Under the pieces are notes generated by a model. It was not told the origin of the DNA, made no database searches, and saw only the letters and a list, made by a program, of their open reading frames with translations. The position numbers were made by a program, and so were the translations under genes. Below are positions 45,835 to 53,838 of a DNA stretch of 64,000 nt, piece after piece; within the stretch, counting starts at the first letter, position 1, and every line of letters starts with the position of its first letter. The stretch lies in the NCBI RefSeq assembly GCF_020621385.1, contig NZ_JAESVA010000006.1, positions 124,001 through 188,000 on the forward strand, read 5' to 3'. This stretch comes from Acidisoma cellulosilyticum (GTDB lineage Bacteria > Pseudomonadota > Alphaproteobacteria > Acetobacterales > Acetobacteraceae).

Positions 45835-46923
45835 TTAGACCAGCACATTATCGGCCAGAGATTTCGACTCTGCCGTTAAGCCAGGACCGGTCGGCGCCAG
45901 CTTGCTTGCAACACTCTCCCAGTTGAACCGCTCAGCACAGGCCAGTTGAAAGCGCACCAGGCGGTCCCGCAATACATGCGGGTCCATTCGGCTGATCGAG
46001 GCGAGATGCATCGCAATCTCCCCGACGCTATAGACACGTCTCACAAAAAAATAATGATCCAGGACTTCGCTTAAATCCTCGTTGACATCCGACAATGAAA
46101 GAACAATCTGATTTTGTGCTATATAGGCTAATGTCTTGAGCTTGTGCCCCGATTCGAATCGGTCGGAAATGACCCCGAACCTGATAATATCGGACGCTTC
46201 GGACTCCGACGGCAGCGGCAATATCGACAGAACCTCGGTGGCGCGCCTCGGCAGCCTGTCAGACAAAATGGGAAAGCGATTTTTGCTCCTGGCATAATCC
46301 TTGGCAAATCGCACGGCATCCCGCCGCTTCGGCCACCAATCATAGGTGCCTGACAGGACAAGGTCGCTGACGACCCGCGCACCTGGCCTGAGCATGGTGA
46401 CCGGGGGCATTCCGGGCAAGGTCAGCAGCACCGGTCTTGCGCCCGGCAGACTGGCCACATAATCCTGATCCCGCTTTGAAAGCGTCGCGATCGCCGAAAG
46501 CTGCGGCGACCGAAAAATCCTCCGCTCCCATCGCCCCGCCTGAATGGCAAGAAGCCAGGCTATCGGATTGCGCGGGAATATCCTCGGCAAGGCCTGGCTG
46601 GTGATATTATGAGCGATCAGGATAGCCGGTCCCGTCAAGCTGGAGACCAAAGCGTCAAACGGTTCCCAGGAACAAATCGTCAGATCCTGCCCAGCCTGTG
46701 CCACCGATACCAGGGCACGATTGTCACGCGTTGCGAAACGAGCCCGGTTGCGCGGGATACCACGGAGGATATTCCAAAGCTCAAGCCAGCGCGGCGCCGG
46801 TTTCGGACAGACGGTGGTGACGATATGGCCCAGGTCCCGCAAAGCCTGGATAGTCTTACGGTCGAAGACCTCGTCTCCGGCAGCGCCGTCAACCGGAGAC
46901 TTGCCAATCCAAAGAATAAAAAT
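45835..46923 (-). CDS. Glycosyltransferase with disrupted or non-standard start
   Basis: Predicted GT4-type glycosyltransferase of the exopolysaccharide locus. The first conventional codon, TTG 46842, lies inside the conserved N-terminal fold (LRDLGHIVTTVCP). The same frame continues upstream with plausible protein: IFILWIGKSPVDGAAGDEV, then FDRKTIQA, a typical first strand and nucleotide-loop helix. That frame has no ATG, GTG or TTG before a stop further out. Either translation begins at ATT 46921-46923, which has AAGGGAG upstream, or a one-base frameshift separates it from ATG 46943, whose frame begins MARESET. The rest includes AHNITSQALPR and a C-terminal acceptor/donor domain without a clear EX7E. 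It may be a pseudogene if the frameshift is real. Confidence 0.65.
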   Translation of the reverse strand: MFILWIGKSPVDGAAGDEVFDRKTIQALRDLGHIVTTVCPKPAPRWLELWNILRGIPRNRARFATRDNRALVSVAQAGQDLTICSWEPFDALVSSLTGPAILIAHNITSQALPRIFPRNPIAWLLAIQAGRWERRIFRSPQLSAIATLSKRDQDYVASLPGARPVLLTLPGMPPVTMLRPGARVVSDLVLSGTYDWWPKRRDAVRFAKDYARSKNRFPILSDRLPRRATEVLSILPLPSESEASDIIRFGVISDRFESGHKLKTLAYIAQNQIVLSLSDVNEDLSEVLDHYFFVRRVYSVGEIAMHLASISRMDPHVLRDRLVRFQLACAERFNWESVASKLAPTGPGLTAESKSLADNVLV

Positions 46924-47222
46924 GTCTCCGACTCCCTTGCCATTTATTGGCCGCCGGAAAGCAATGGCCGAACCTCCTGGCTTAAAATCCAGACTCGCAA
47001 TCCCAAGCCGTTACGGCGACCACGCCCGCGCCGGTTGTCCGGAATTATCCAAGTCAAGCCCTCGGTTTGCCATTAGACATTGGGTACTAGACCACACGCC
47101 GCTTGCTTAGGGGAAACGGCCAGCTGATCAGCCAGGCTTCGCAATGCCTATCATAGAACAGGAGATTCTCCGATTTCTCCGATGGGTCGCAGGGCGCGAT
47201 GGCATAAAGGGCAGGATGTCGC

Positions 47223-48923
47223 ATGAGACAATTTGGCGAGGACCACGGATATGCCAGCCTCCTCATCGCCGCACTGCTGGGAACTGTCCTGTCGCTATTG
47301 TCGACGGGCTATCTATTCGCGACCGGCAATAATTTGTTCCATCTCGGTATCATCGGGGCTCTTTACGATCTGCCTCAATATCAGAACGACGCTTTCATCC
47401 AGTCGCTGCGCCACTACGCGTCAGGACCTTGGCTCATTCTGTCCGGCAAGGACAGAACGCTCACCGTTGACGGCCTGTTTTTTGTCCTCCTGTTCTTTTC
47501 ACGCTTTTTGTCCATCCTCGGCTTTCTGCTCTGCGCTGCCCTGCTCGGGCTGGTCTCTTGGCGCGAAAGGCTGGTCTTCGCCAGCGTCATCGCCACTTGC
47601 AGCATCATGCGCGGCCTGTCGCTTGCCGGTGGCGGCGGCCTGTTCATTCCAGAATTCACCCAGTCGGAAATCGCCAATGGCCTGACGCTGATCATGCTCT
47701 ACTGCCTCGGCCGGCGGAATCTGTTGGGCGGGATAATCCTCAACGCTTTGGTTTTCTTCACCAATGCCTTTTTTGCCGTCTGGAACGCCCTGCCCTTTCT
47801 GCTCGTGACCGGTTATTGGCTTCGGACGGGCGCTGTCAGCCCAAGGCAAGCGATGCGGCAGATCGCTCTGGCCAGCCTGCCGGCAATGGTGATCGCAGCG
47901 CCGATACTGGTCAATATCAGAAGCAATCCCCATTGCGGCCAGCCCATGGCGGTCGATTACCTGACCTTTCTGACGCAATACTGGCCGCTTCATTTTTTGA
48001 TTTGGTCGAATTCGCTGGGCGCGATCTTCGGTCTCGCCGTCATCGTCATTCTCGGCGCGTGGGGTCTTTGTCTGCTGCGGCCAGTCAATCCCACGATCAC
48101 CTTGTCGTCCCTGGCTTTTGTCCTGGTCTATGGCTTGGGAATCCTTGTCCCGATGGCGACGCACAATCCCGCCATCCTCAATCTTCATCTGCTCAGATCC
48201 AGCACCTGTCTGCACATCATGACCAGCCTGATTCTCGCCAGCCTGCTGACCCGCTGGGTTTTGAGTGGCGACCGCTTGGAACGCCGGGTACTCGGCCCGC
48301 TGCTGCTGCTGGCCTTCTGCTCTATCCGCGCCCTGGTGCCTTTGGCAGGCATTCCGCTCGCCATTGCCATGTCACCACGCCTGCAAAGGGTCGCGCGGCA
48401 TGGGATCGAGCGTCGCGGCATACATGCCAAATGGCTTGCCGTCGCTGTCGGCGTGCTGATGCTGGGGCTTTGGAGCCTCTACGGTCGGCAACAGATCGCG
48501 ACCCTGCGTCTCAGCCATCAGCAGGTCCGGACCTGGACCGCGATCGGGGAATGGGCGCGCAGCCAAACCCCGAGAGACGCCGTTTTTCTGCTTCCCACCA
48601 AGGACATCAGACCTCACGCGCCCGCGCCTTATTCCTATGCCGGCGATAGTGCGATCTTTGAATTCACTTCACATCGGCAAGTCTGGGTTGATTTCATCCG
48701 CGGCGCGGCCGTCATGTGGACGCCCTCCTATTACAGCGAATGGAATAGCCGTATCTGGCCGGTTCTGGCCCTGAAAACGCCCGGACAGCGGATGGACTAT
48801 GCCCGCCGGAAGGGCATCACCTATCTCGTCGAAGCCTGTACCGGCGGCAGTGCCGCTTTCGGCGTCGATGGTCTTTGCGTCTATGCGACAAAAGTCCCGG
48901 GCAAGCCACCACCCAGCCTATGA
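47223..48923 (+). CDS. Multi-span membrane protein, GT-C-like
   Basis: Integral membrane protein of 566 residues with about ten to eleven hydrophobic spans in the first 430 residues, then a soluble C-terminal region containing WARSQTPRDAVFLLPTK, SHRQVWVDFIRGAAVMW and YARRKGITYLVE. This plan (N-terminal membrane bundle, C-terminal extracytoplasmic domain with TPxDAxFL) is that of GT-C-fold glycosyltransferases and related polysaccharide proteins. The catalytic acidic residues expected in the first outer loop cannot be assigned with confidence. Its last 43 bases overlap the convergent polymerase gene. Probable role in assembly of the polymer made by this locus. Confidence 0.65.
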   Translation: MRQFGEDHGYASLLIAALLGTVLSLLSTGYLFATGNNLFHLGIIGALYDLPQYQNDAFIQSLRHYASGPWLILSGKDRTLTVDGLFFVLLFFSRFLSILGFLLCAALLGLVSWRERLVFASVIATCSIMRGLSLAGGGGLFIPEFTQSEIANGLTLIMLYCLGRRNLLGGIILNALVFFTNAFFAVWNALPFLLVTGYWLRTGAVSPRQAMRQIALASLPAMVIAAPILVNIRSNPHCGQPMAVDYLTFLTQYWPLHFLIWSNSLGAIFGLAVIVILGAWGLCLLRPVNPTITLSSLAFVLVYGLGILVPMATHNPAILNLHLLRSSTCLHIMTSLILASLLTRWVLSGDRLERRVLGPLLLLAFCSIRALVPLAGIPLAIAMSPRLQRVARHGIERRGIHAKWLAVAVGVLMLGLWSLYGRQQIATLRLSHQQVRTWTAIGEWARSQTPRDAVFLLPTKDIRPHAPAPYSYAGDSAIFEFTSHRQVWVDFIRGAAVMWTPSYYSEWNSRIWPVLALKTPGQRMDYARRKGITYLVEACTGGSAAFGVDGLCVYATKVPGKPPPSL

Positions 48924-50137
48924 TCGCGCAACGGCGCAATGCGGATAAGGGAGCCGAACAGAACCAGCATCATGACGCTCGTCGGCGCCACGATGCCACC
49001 CCCGAAAAATAGCTGCGGGATCAGAACCACCAAAGCCAGGCTGCGGCTGAAGGTGGAGCCCAGGACAGCCCAAAGCAGAAAGACGTGGAAGATGACGGCC
49101 GTCAGCAGCCCATATTCATAGATGAGCTTATTGGCCGGCCATTGCACCTGGTTATCGCCCTTGGGGGAACTGCCCGGCCCCGCGCCGATCAACAGAAAGG
49201 ACGGATCGGCGATCAATGTCATCGTATCCTCGAAGGGTAGGATGAGCCGCGCATAACCGCTGGAGTTGTGCGACGAAAGCTCGGTCGAGCGCTCCAGAAG
49301 ATGCGAGAAGGCCCCGTTCAGCCCGGCCAGCAGGATGAGCGGCAATCCTATGCCCATCGCCAGTTTGAGAAGCCGACGGTCGAGGCGAAACAGCAGCAAG
49401 GGCGATACCAGCGCGATCGCGGCCAGCCCCGTCCCCGCCATGCCGGCGACAAGCCCCGTCATCAGGATCGTCAAACGCCAGATTTTTCGAAACCAGAGCA
49501 ATTCCGCGGTAAGGGCGATGGCCAGATATTCCGAGGCGATCGAGGGTTCCAGAAAGAAGACCCCGTTCGGGGTGAGGAACGGCGAATTCCAACTATAGGG
49601 GCGCAAATAGGCAAAGCCGCGGACGAGAAGGCTGGGCGGCAGGATGTCATCCAGATTCGGCCAGAACCGATTTCCGACCGAGAATTGCACGGCCTGCTGC
49701 GCGATGATGATCAGCGCAATGACGAGCATGCCGCGTTGGAAAATATTGCAGCAGCGCATGGCGATATCGCGGCTGACATCGACACGGAAAACCAGACTGC
49801 TGTAGATGACCAGAAAGATCGCGACGGCCGGCAGGCTGCCAATCTCGCGCCCCGCGAAAGCCTCTCCAACCAAAGCGAATGTAACGCTGGCGAGAAGGGT
49901 GACGAAAAGCAATGCCCGCGTCGGGTCGATTACCGCCCGGCCGGTCAGGAAAATCCAGAACAGCGTTCCGAGCATGATAAAGACATCGATCCCGATGCCG
50001 CTGCCGGCCCCGGACGTCAGGCCGATTTTTTGAAGATATATCGCGGAGATGGCCAGGACGCCGAATGGCACAAGTATAGCGCTCTTGCCGACGATGACGG
50101 ACAAGCCAGCAGCATCGAGAGACTGGTCACGCATCAT
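48881..50137 (-). CDS. O-antigen/exopolysaccharide polymerase-like membrane protein
   Basis: Integral membrane protein of 418 residues with ten or more spans and a large extracytoplasmic loop (about residues 165-205, NLDDILPPSLLVRGFAYLRPYSWNSPFLTPNGVFFLEPS). The layout is that of Wzy/O-antigen-ligase family proteins, which join repeat units in the periplasm. Two segments resemble the family's arginine-containing loops (SSGYARLILPFEDTM). The ATG at 50137 has GAGGAAGG eight bases upstream; a TTG at 50155 is less likely. With the flippase and the Wzc-like kinase it would form a Wzx/Wzy-dependent pathway. The C-terminus overlaps the neighbouring gene on the other strand. Confidence 0.7.
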   Translation of the reverse strand: MMRDQSLDAAGLSVIVGKSAILVPFGVLAISAIYLQKIGLTSGAGSGIGIDVFIMLGTLFWIFLTGRAVIDPTRALLFVTLLASVTFALVGEAFAGREIGSLPAVAIFLVIYSSLVFRVDVSRDIAMRCCNIFQRGMLVIALIIIAQQAVQFSVGNRFWPNLDDILPPSLLVRGFAYLRPYSWNSPFLTPNGVFFLEPSIASEYLAIALTAELLWFRKIWRLTILMTGLVAGMAGTGLAAIALVSPLLLFRLDRRLLKLAMGIGLPLILLAGLNGAFSHLLERSTELSSHNSSGYARLILPFEDTMTLIADPSFLLIGAGPGSSPKGDNQVQWPANKLIYEYGLLTAVIFHVFLLWAVLGSTFSRSLALVVLIPQLFFGGGIVAPTSVMMLVLFGSLIRIAPLRDHRLGGGLPGTFVA

Positions 50138-50182
50138 CGCTTTGGCCTTCCTCAACGCAGATCCGGCAGGTGGATGGGATCG

Positions 50183-51085
50183 TCACGGCTTGGACGGCGC
50201 GTAGACGCGCACATAGTCGATCGCGATCGATGCCGTCTGTTCTGGATAGACCGCAGCCTTCTCCCAGGGAAAGCCGTAGGCCAGATCGAGAATGAGGAAT
50301 TGCGGCTGGTTCGCATCGGAACCCGCAGGATGCGCGATCCTGGCGACCTCCTGTCCATTCAGATACCAGACCGTCTCTGTCTTCGTCACCAGAGAGCCAA
50401 ATCTATTGAACCGATCGGCAAGATCGAGGTTCGTCCCGATGCCGAAGGTCCGCTGCATATAAGGTGCCGTGACATTCGGGCTACTCGTCCGGTCGTTCCA
50501 GTGAATCGACGCGAAATAGGTTTTGGCATTGCCGAAACTCTCGATCACATCATCCTCCCACTGCTTCACATAGCGATTGCTCGGCGGCCCGATGCCCTTG
50601 TCTATCCCCAAGGTCCAGAACGCGGCCCAAGCTGCGGGATTGTCGGAAAGCTTCATCCGCGCCTCGACATAGAAGGGCGGCGCGATGGCGAAACTGTTGA
50701 AGGTCGAGATGGCGCCGCCAAAATGGGTCGGCCGGCCACGCGTCTGCGCCGGATAGGATGCGGCGGAGGAGCGCGGCATGGGGCCGGCGGAGATTGTCAG
50801 AATAGAGTTTTCAACCGAAAATGGGCTGAATTTAGCGGGGTTTTCCGTCACAAACCATTCATAGCCGAAGCCTTCTTCGTTCTGCGGCGTCCAAACGCCG
50901 GTCCCCTTGTTGAGCCCTTCCATGCTCGGTCCGCCCGATCTCAATGACAGGCTGTCGAAATCGTCGTGAAAGACCAGCCTATAGCCGATCGGCTGGGCGC
51001 CCGCGCAGGCCGGCAGACCAAAAGCAAAGGCCGCAAGGCCTGCCGCTATCCATCTTGCCAAGGACGCCCTCCGCTTCTGGCTCAT
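50183..51085 (-). CDS. Family 16 glycoside hydrolase, exported
   Basis: Predicted endo-acting polysaccharide hydrolase or lyase-like trimming enzyme of 300 residues. The first ~30 residues form a Sec signal (basic start, ARWIAAGLAAFAFGLPACAGAQ). The jelly-roll fold is indicated by VFHDDFDSLSL, FYVEARMKLSDNPAAWAAFW and WEDDVIESFG, the last giving the ExDxxE catalytic pattern of GH16 (acidic residues near 170-176), plus DRFNRFGSLVTKTETVWYLNGQEV. It overlaps the flippase gene by 4 bases (ATGA), so it is part of the polymer operon. Such enzymes cut or size the polysaccharide in the periplasm. The exact linkage is unknown. Confidence 0.85.
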   Translation of the reverse strand: MSQKRRASLARWIAAGLAAFAFGLPACAGAQPIGYRLVFHDDFDSLSLRSGGPSMEGLNKGTGVWTPQNEEGFGYEWFVTENPAKFSPFSVENSILTISAGPMPRSSAASYPAQTRGRPTHFGGAISTFNSFAIAPPFYVEARMKLSDNPAAWAAFWTLGIDKGIGPPSNRYVKQWEDDVIESFGNAKTYFASIHWNDRTSSPNVTAPYMQRTFGIGTNLDLADRFNRFGSLVTKTETVWYLNGQEVARIAHPAGSDANQPQFLILDLAYGFPWEKAAVYPEQTASIAIDYVRVYAPSKP

Positions 51086-52542
51086 GGCCGACGCTGCCTT
51101 AGCTTCGGCAGACCAAAAACCACCTCATAGATCGCCGCATAGGCCAGGATCACGACGGCAAGGCAGATGCCGCCGAACAGCAGGCAATCAATCACCGCAG
51201 TCAGGGAATGCTGCTCGAATATCCAGCCCAGACCGAGATTGGCTGCCAGCCAGAACAGCGCGATGGCGACCAGAGCCACCAGGAAGGCGCCGCCATTGAC
51301 CCACAACAGCCGTCCCCGCAGGCAGGCCATGAAAACGACCCCGATCAGCACTTCCTGCGCCGCCAGCAAAGCGAGATAGACCAAGGTCGAGCCGGACCAG
51401 TAACCGAGGGCCGCGGCCAAAAGACTGGCCGTGATATAGATATATTGGCATAGGGCGACCCGCCTGATTTTGCCGGTGCGCATCTGCGTCGCGGAAATCA
51501 CCTGAAAGGCGTTCCCGGCCGCACCGATTGCGAAGGAGAGCGCGATCCAGGGTTCAAGCCTGGGGTCGCCGCCATTCAACCAAAGCGCCAGCAGACGTCC
51601 GTGATCGGCGATGATGACGCAGGACACCGCGCTGGCCACCAAGGTCGCGAGCAGAATAAAACCGCCCATGATCGCATCCGCCTGATCGGCGTCGCGCGAG
51701 ACAAGCTCGGCATAGCGGATAGAGGCGAAGCGGCTCAGCTGGCTGATGACCTGGCGCCCCAGACTGAACAAGGCGCGCATCGCGACGAAGGTCGTAAGCG
51801 TCGCCGGGCTCGCCATGCTCGCCAAAATCATGACCGGAAGACTGAAACGGATCCAGGTCGCTGCCGGATCGGCAATCGCCAGGGGAATCACCCGGCCGAT
51901 ACGCCAACCGATGTCAGGCCAACCCGATATGAAAAGGCCGAGCGACCTTGGCTGTCGCAATAGCCAAGCCTGCGCCACGACGGCGGCGACCCCCGTGCCG
52001 AGCATGACATAGGCGAGCGCCGCAGGCCCGCCGTGGAAAACGAGAAGCGCCACCACCGACAAGGCATTGCGGCAGGCCACCATGCTCAGAAAAAGCCCCT
52101 CGACAAGGCGGAAATTCCCGAGCGTATCCAGCCAATAGCCGCGTACGATGAGAAGCGTATCCAGCGACAGGGTAACGATCAGGGCGAAAGGCCAAAACTG
52201 GAAGGCCGCGCTGCCGCGGATGATGGGTAAAGCGGCCCCCATGATGACGACCGCCGTGAAGGCCAGCATGATGCCGCGCGTCAGCGCCCAGATCTGACGG
52301 AAATACGCCGCCCCCGCCGGATCTGCCTGACGCGTGCCGGAGAGCAACTGGGCATGCCCGATGCTACGCAAACCGACATCGCTCACGCTACAAAGATTCG
52401 CGATCGCCAGGATGACGAGCCAATAAGCCGTTTCCGTCTGCCCCCAGACGCGCAATTGCAAGGGGAGAAGAATCAACTGATTGACGGCCAGACAAAGCTG
52501 CGTGCCGAGCGTGATCGAGAAGAATTGCAGAAAAATCTTCAA
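51082..52542 (-). CDS. Polysaccharide flippase, Wzx-type
   Basis: Integral membrane protein of 486 residues with about twelve to fourteen spans, of the polysaccharide transporter (PST/MOP) superfamily. It should flip lipid-linked repeat units to the periplasm. Typical features are the first span ITLGTQLCLAVNQLILLPLQL, a charged cytoplasmic loop, and SRDADQADAIMGGFILLA around residue 270. The start codon is TTG (52542) with GGTGAAGA just upstream; no ATG lies in frame before it. It is the first gene of a minus-strand unit continuing through the GH16 enzyme to the polymerase. Confidence 0.82.
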   Translation of the reverse strand: MKIFLQFFSITLGTQLCLAVNQLILLPLQLRVWGQTETAYWLVILAIANLCSVSDVGLRSIGHAQLLSGTRQADPAGAAYFRQIWALTRGIMLAFTAVVIMGAALPIIRGSAAFQFWPFALIVTLSLDTLLIVRGYWLDTLGNFRLVEGLFLSMVACRNALSVVALLVFHGGPAALAYVMLGTGVAAVVAQAWLLRQPRSLGLFISGWPDIGWRIGRVIPLAIADPAATWIRFSLPVMILASMASPATLTTFVAMRALFSLGRQVISQLSRFASIRYAELVSRDADQADAIMGGFILLATLVASAVSCVIIADHGRLLALWLNGGDPRLEPWIALSFAIGAAGNAFQVISATQMRTGKIRRVALCQYIYITASLLAAALGYWSGSTLVYLALLAAQEVLIGVVFMACLRGRLLWVNGGAFLVALVAIALFWLAANLGLGWIFEQHSLTAVIDCLLFGGICLAVVILAYAAIYEVVFGLPKLRQRRP

Positions 52543-52791
52543 TCTTCACCGCCGCAAAGGACCGGATTGCCCGGCCGAGCGGCCTGGCGAGAAATCCTTG
52601 TCTAGCATTAGCTCTTGCCTCGGAACACTGACCCTTATGCTTAGCGTCCTCTCTCTTATTTCCTGGCCTTTCTTAAAGATCTGCCTCTCCCCGCCAGGGC
52701 AGTCACTAGCGAAGGGATTATAGACGCCCGATCCGTCTCATTGCAGCTTGTCGCACCTTTGCCCAATCCGGAGGGTCCGCAGGAGTTCAGG
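52543..52791. other. Divergent promoter region inside the polysaccharide locus
   Basis: About 250 bases between the flippase (minus) and the exostosin-like gene (plus). It should hold promoters for both. No palindrome or clear hexamer pair was identified. Confidence 0.3.
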
Positions 52792-53838
52792 ATGAAACTG
52801 GTCTGGCACGCGAATAATCTTCTCGAAGCCGATTGGATCAGGGACCTATTGGGAACCCTCATTGACCAGGAAGCGCTCGACCTTGATTGCTCATGCTTCG
52901 ATGACAATACGATCCATGTCGTGAGCAGCAATTGGAAGCCGCTGCCGCAGTATGAATCCTATTTCGCGCAATGCAGAAGCCGCTGCAAGACCCTCATCCT
53001 CTTTCACGCCAGCGATGAATATTTCTCGGGCGGCAATGCCCTGTATCGGCATTTCGACCTCGTACTGCGCAATTTCCGCACCTATCTGACGACAGGGCCG
53101 GGCATTCTGTCCTTGCCCTTCGGCTATTCGAACGGCACGCGCCGCAGCGGGGATAGCAAACCGGCGAAGGAGCGCCGCTATGCCTGGTCCTTCACGGGTG
53201 AGATCAAGGCCTCGCGCATCGATATGGCGGCGGCGATGGAGGGGTTCGGCGATAATCTCTTTACCCGCACCGCCTCCATTGACGATGCGGCGGGGCGCAA
53301 GCTCAGCAAAGCCGAATTCGACGCCATCCTCAGCGACACGGTCTTTTCGCCTTGCCCCATGGGGAATGTCATATTGGAGACTTGGCGGCTCTATGAAAGC
53401 CTGGAACTGGGATGCATCCCTTTGATCGAGCGCCGACCCAGTCTCGACTATTACCGTACGCTGCTCGGCGATCATCCGGTCCCGACCTTCGCCAGCTGGC
53501 GCAAAGCGCGGCTTTTTGCCGAAACGCTTTACGCCGACAAGCATAGCCTCGCGCAGTTGCAGACCCATATCGGCGATTGGTGGGCGACGGAAAAGGGCAA
53601 GCTCCGCGCGACGCTCCAGACAGCGATCGCCGGGCCATCGCAATCCGCGGCGCTCAACCGTTTCGCGGCCTTGCCCCATAACCGCTACCCGGTGCTCTAT
53701 GAGCCGCTCCGGCTCGCGGAACTGCTGCGGCACCAAAGCACCGCCAGTCTGCGCCGCCGGCTGATGCGACCGACGGGTCCCCTCAAGCGCATCACACGTG
53801 ACGCGCTCAGGCTGCAGTCACGAAAGCCAGCCTCATGA
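52792..53838 (+). CDS. Exostosin-like glycosyltransferase
   Basis: Predicted glycosyltransferase of 348 residues. It resembles the exostosin (GT47-type) or related RXYLT1 C-terminal fold: KTLILFHASDEYF, YRHFDLVLRNFRTY, LSLPFGYSNG, KERRYAWSFTGEIKASR and, near residue 200, SDTVFSPCPMGNVILETWRLYESLELGCIPLIE, which is the donor-binding signature of the family. There is no membrane span. AGGAG lies six bases before the ATG at 52792. It converges on the SGNH-RTX gene with a 6-base overlap. It probably adds one sugar of the exopolysaccharide repeat unit; donor and linkage are unknown. Confidence 0.8.
   Translation: MKLVWHANNLLEADWIRDLLGTLIDQEALDLDCSCFDDNTIHVVSSNWKPLPQYESYFAQCRSRCKTLILFHASDEYFSGGNALYRHFDLVLRNFRTYLTTGPGILSLPFGYSNGTRRSGDSKPAKERRYAWSFTGEIKASRIDMAAAMEGFGDNLFTRTASIDDAAGRKLSKAEFDAILSDTVFSPCPMGNVILETWRLYESLELGCIPLIERRPSLDYYRTLLGDHPVPTFASWRKARLFAETLYADKHSLAQLQTHIGDWWATEKGKLRATLQTAIAGPSQSAALNRFAALPHNRYPVLYEPLRLAELLRHQSTASLRRRLMRPTGPLKRITRDALRLQSRKPAS

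Noticed and set aside
46680-46943. 87-codon minus-strand frame starting at ATG 46943
   Set aside because: After the first seven codons it reads as an out-of-frame translation of the glycosyltransferase. It is relevant only as the possible original start of that gene before a frameshift.
49268-50947. 559-codon open frame on the plus strand
   Set aside because: It is opposite the polymerase and GH16 genes. It is very rich in Arg, Gln and Asp with no domain; it is a shadow frame.
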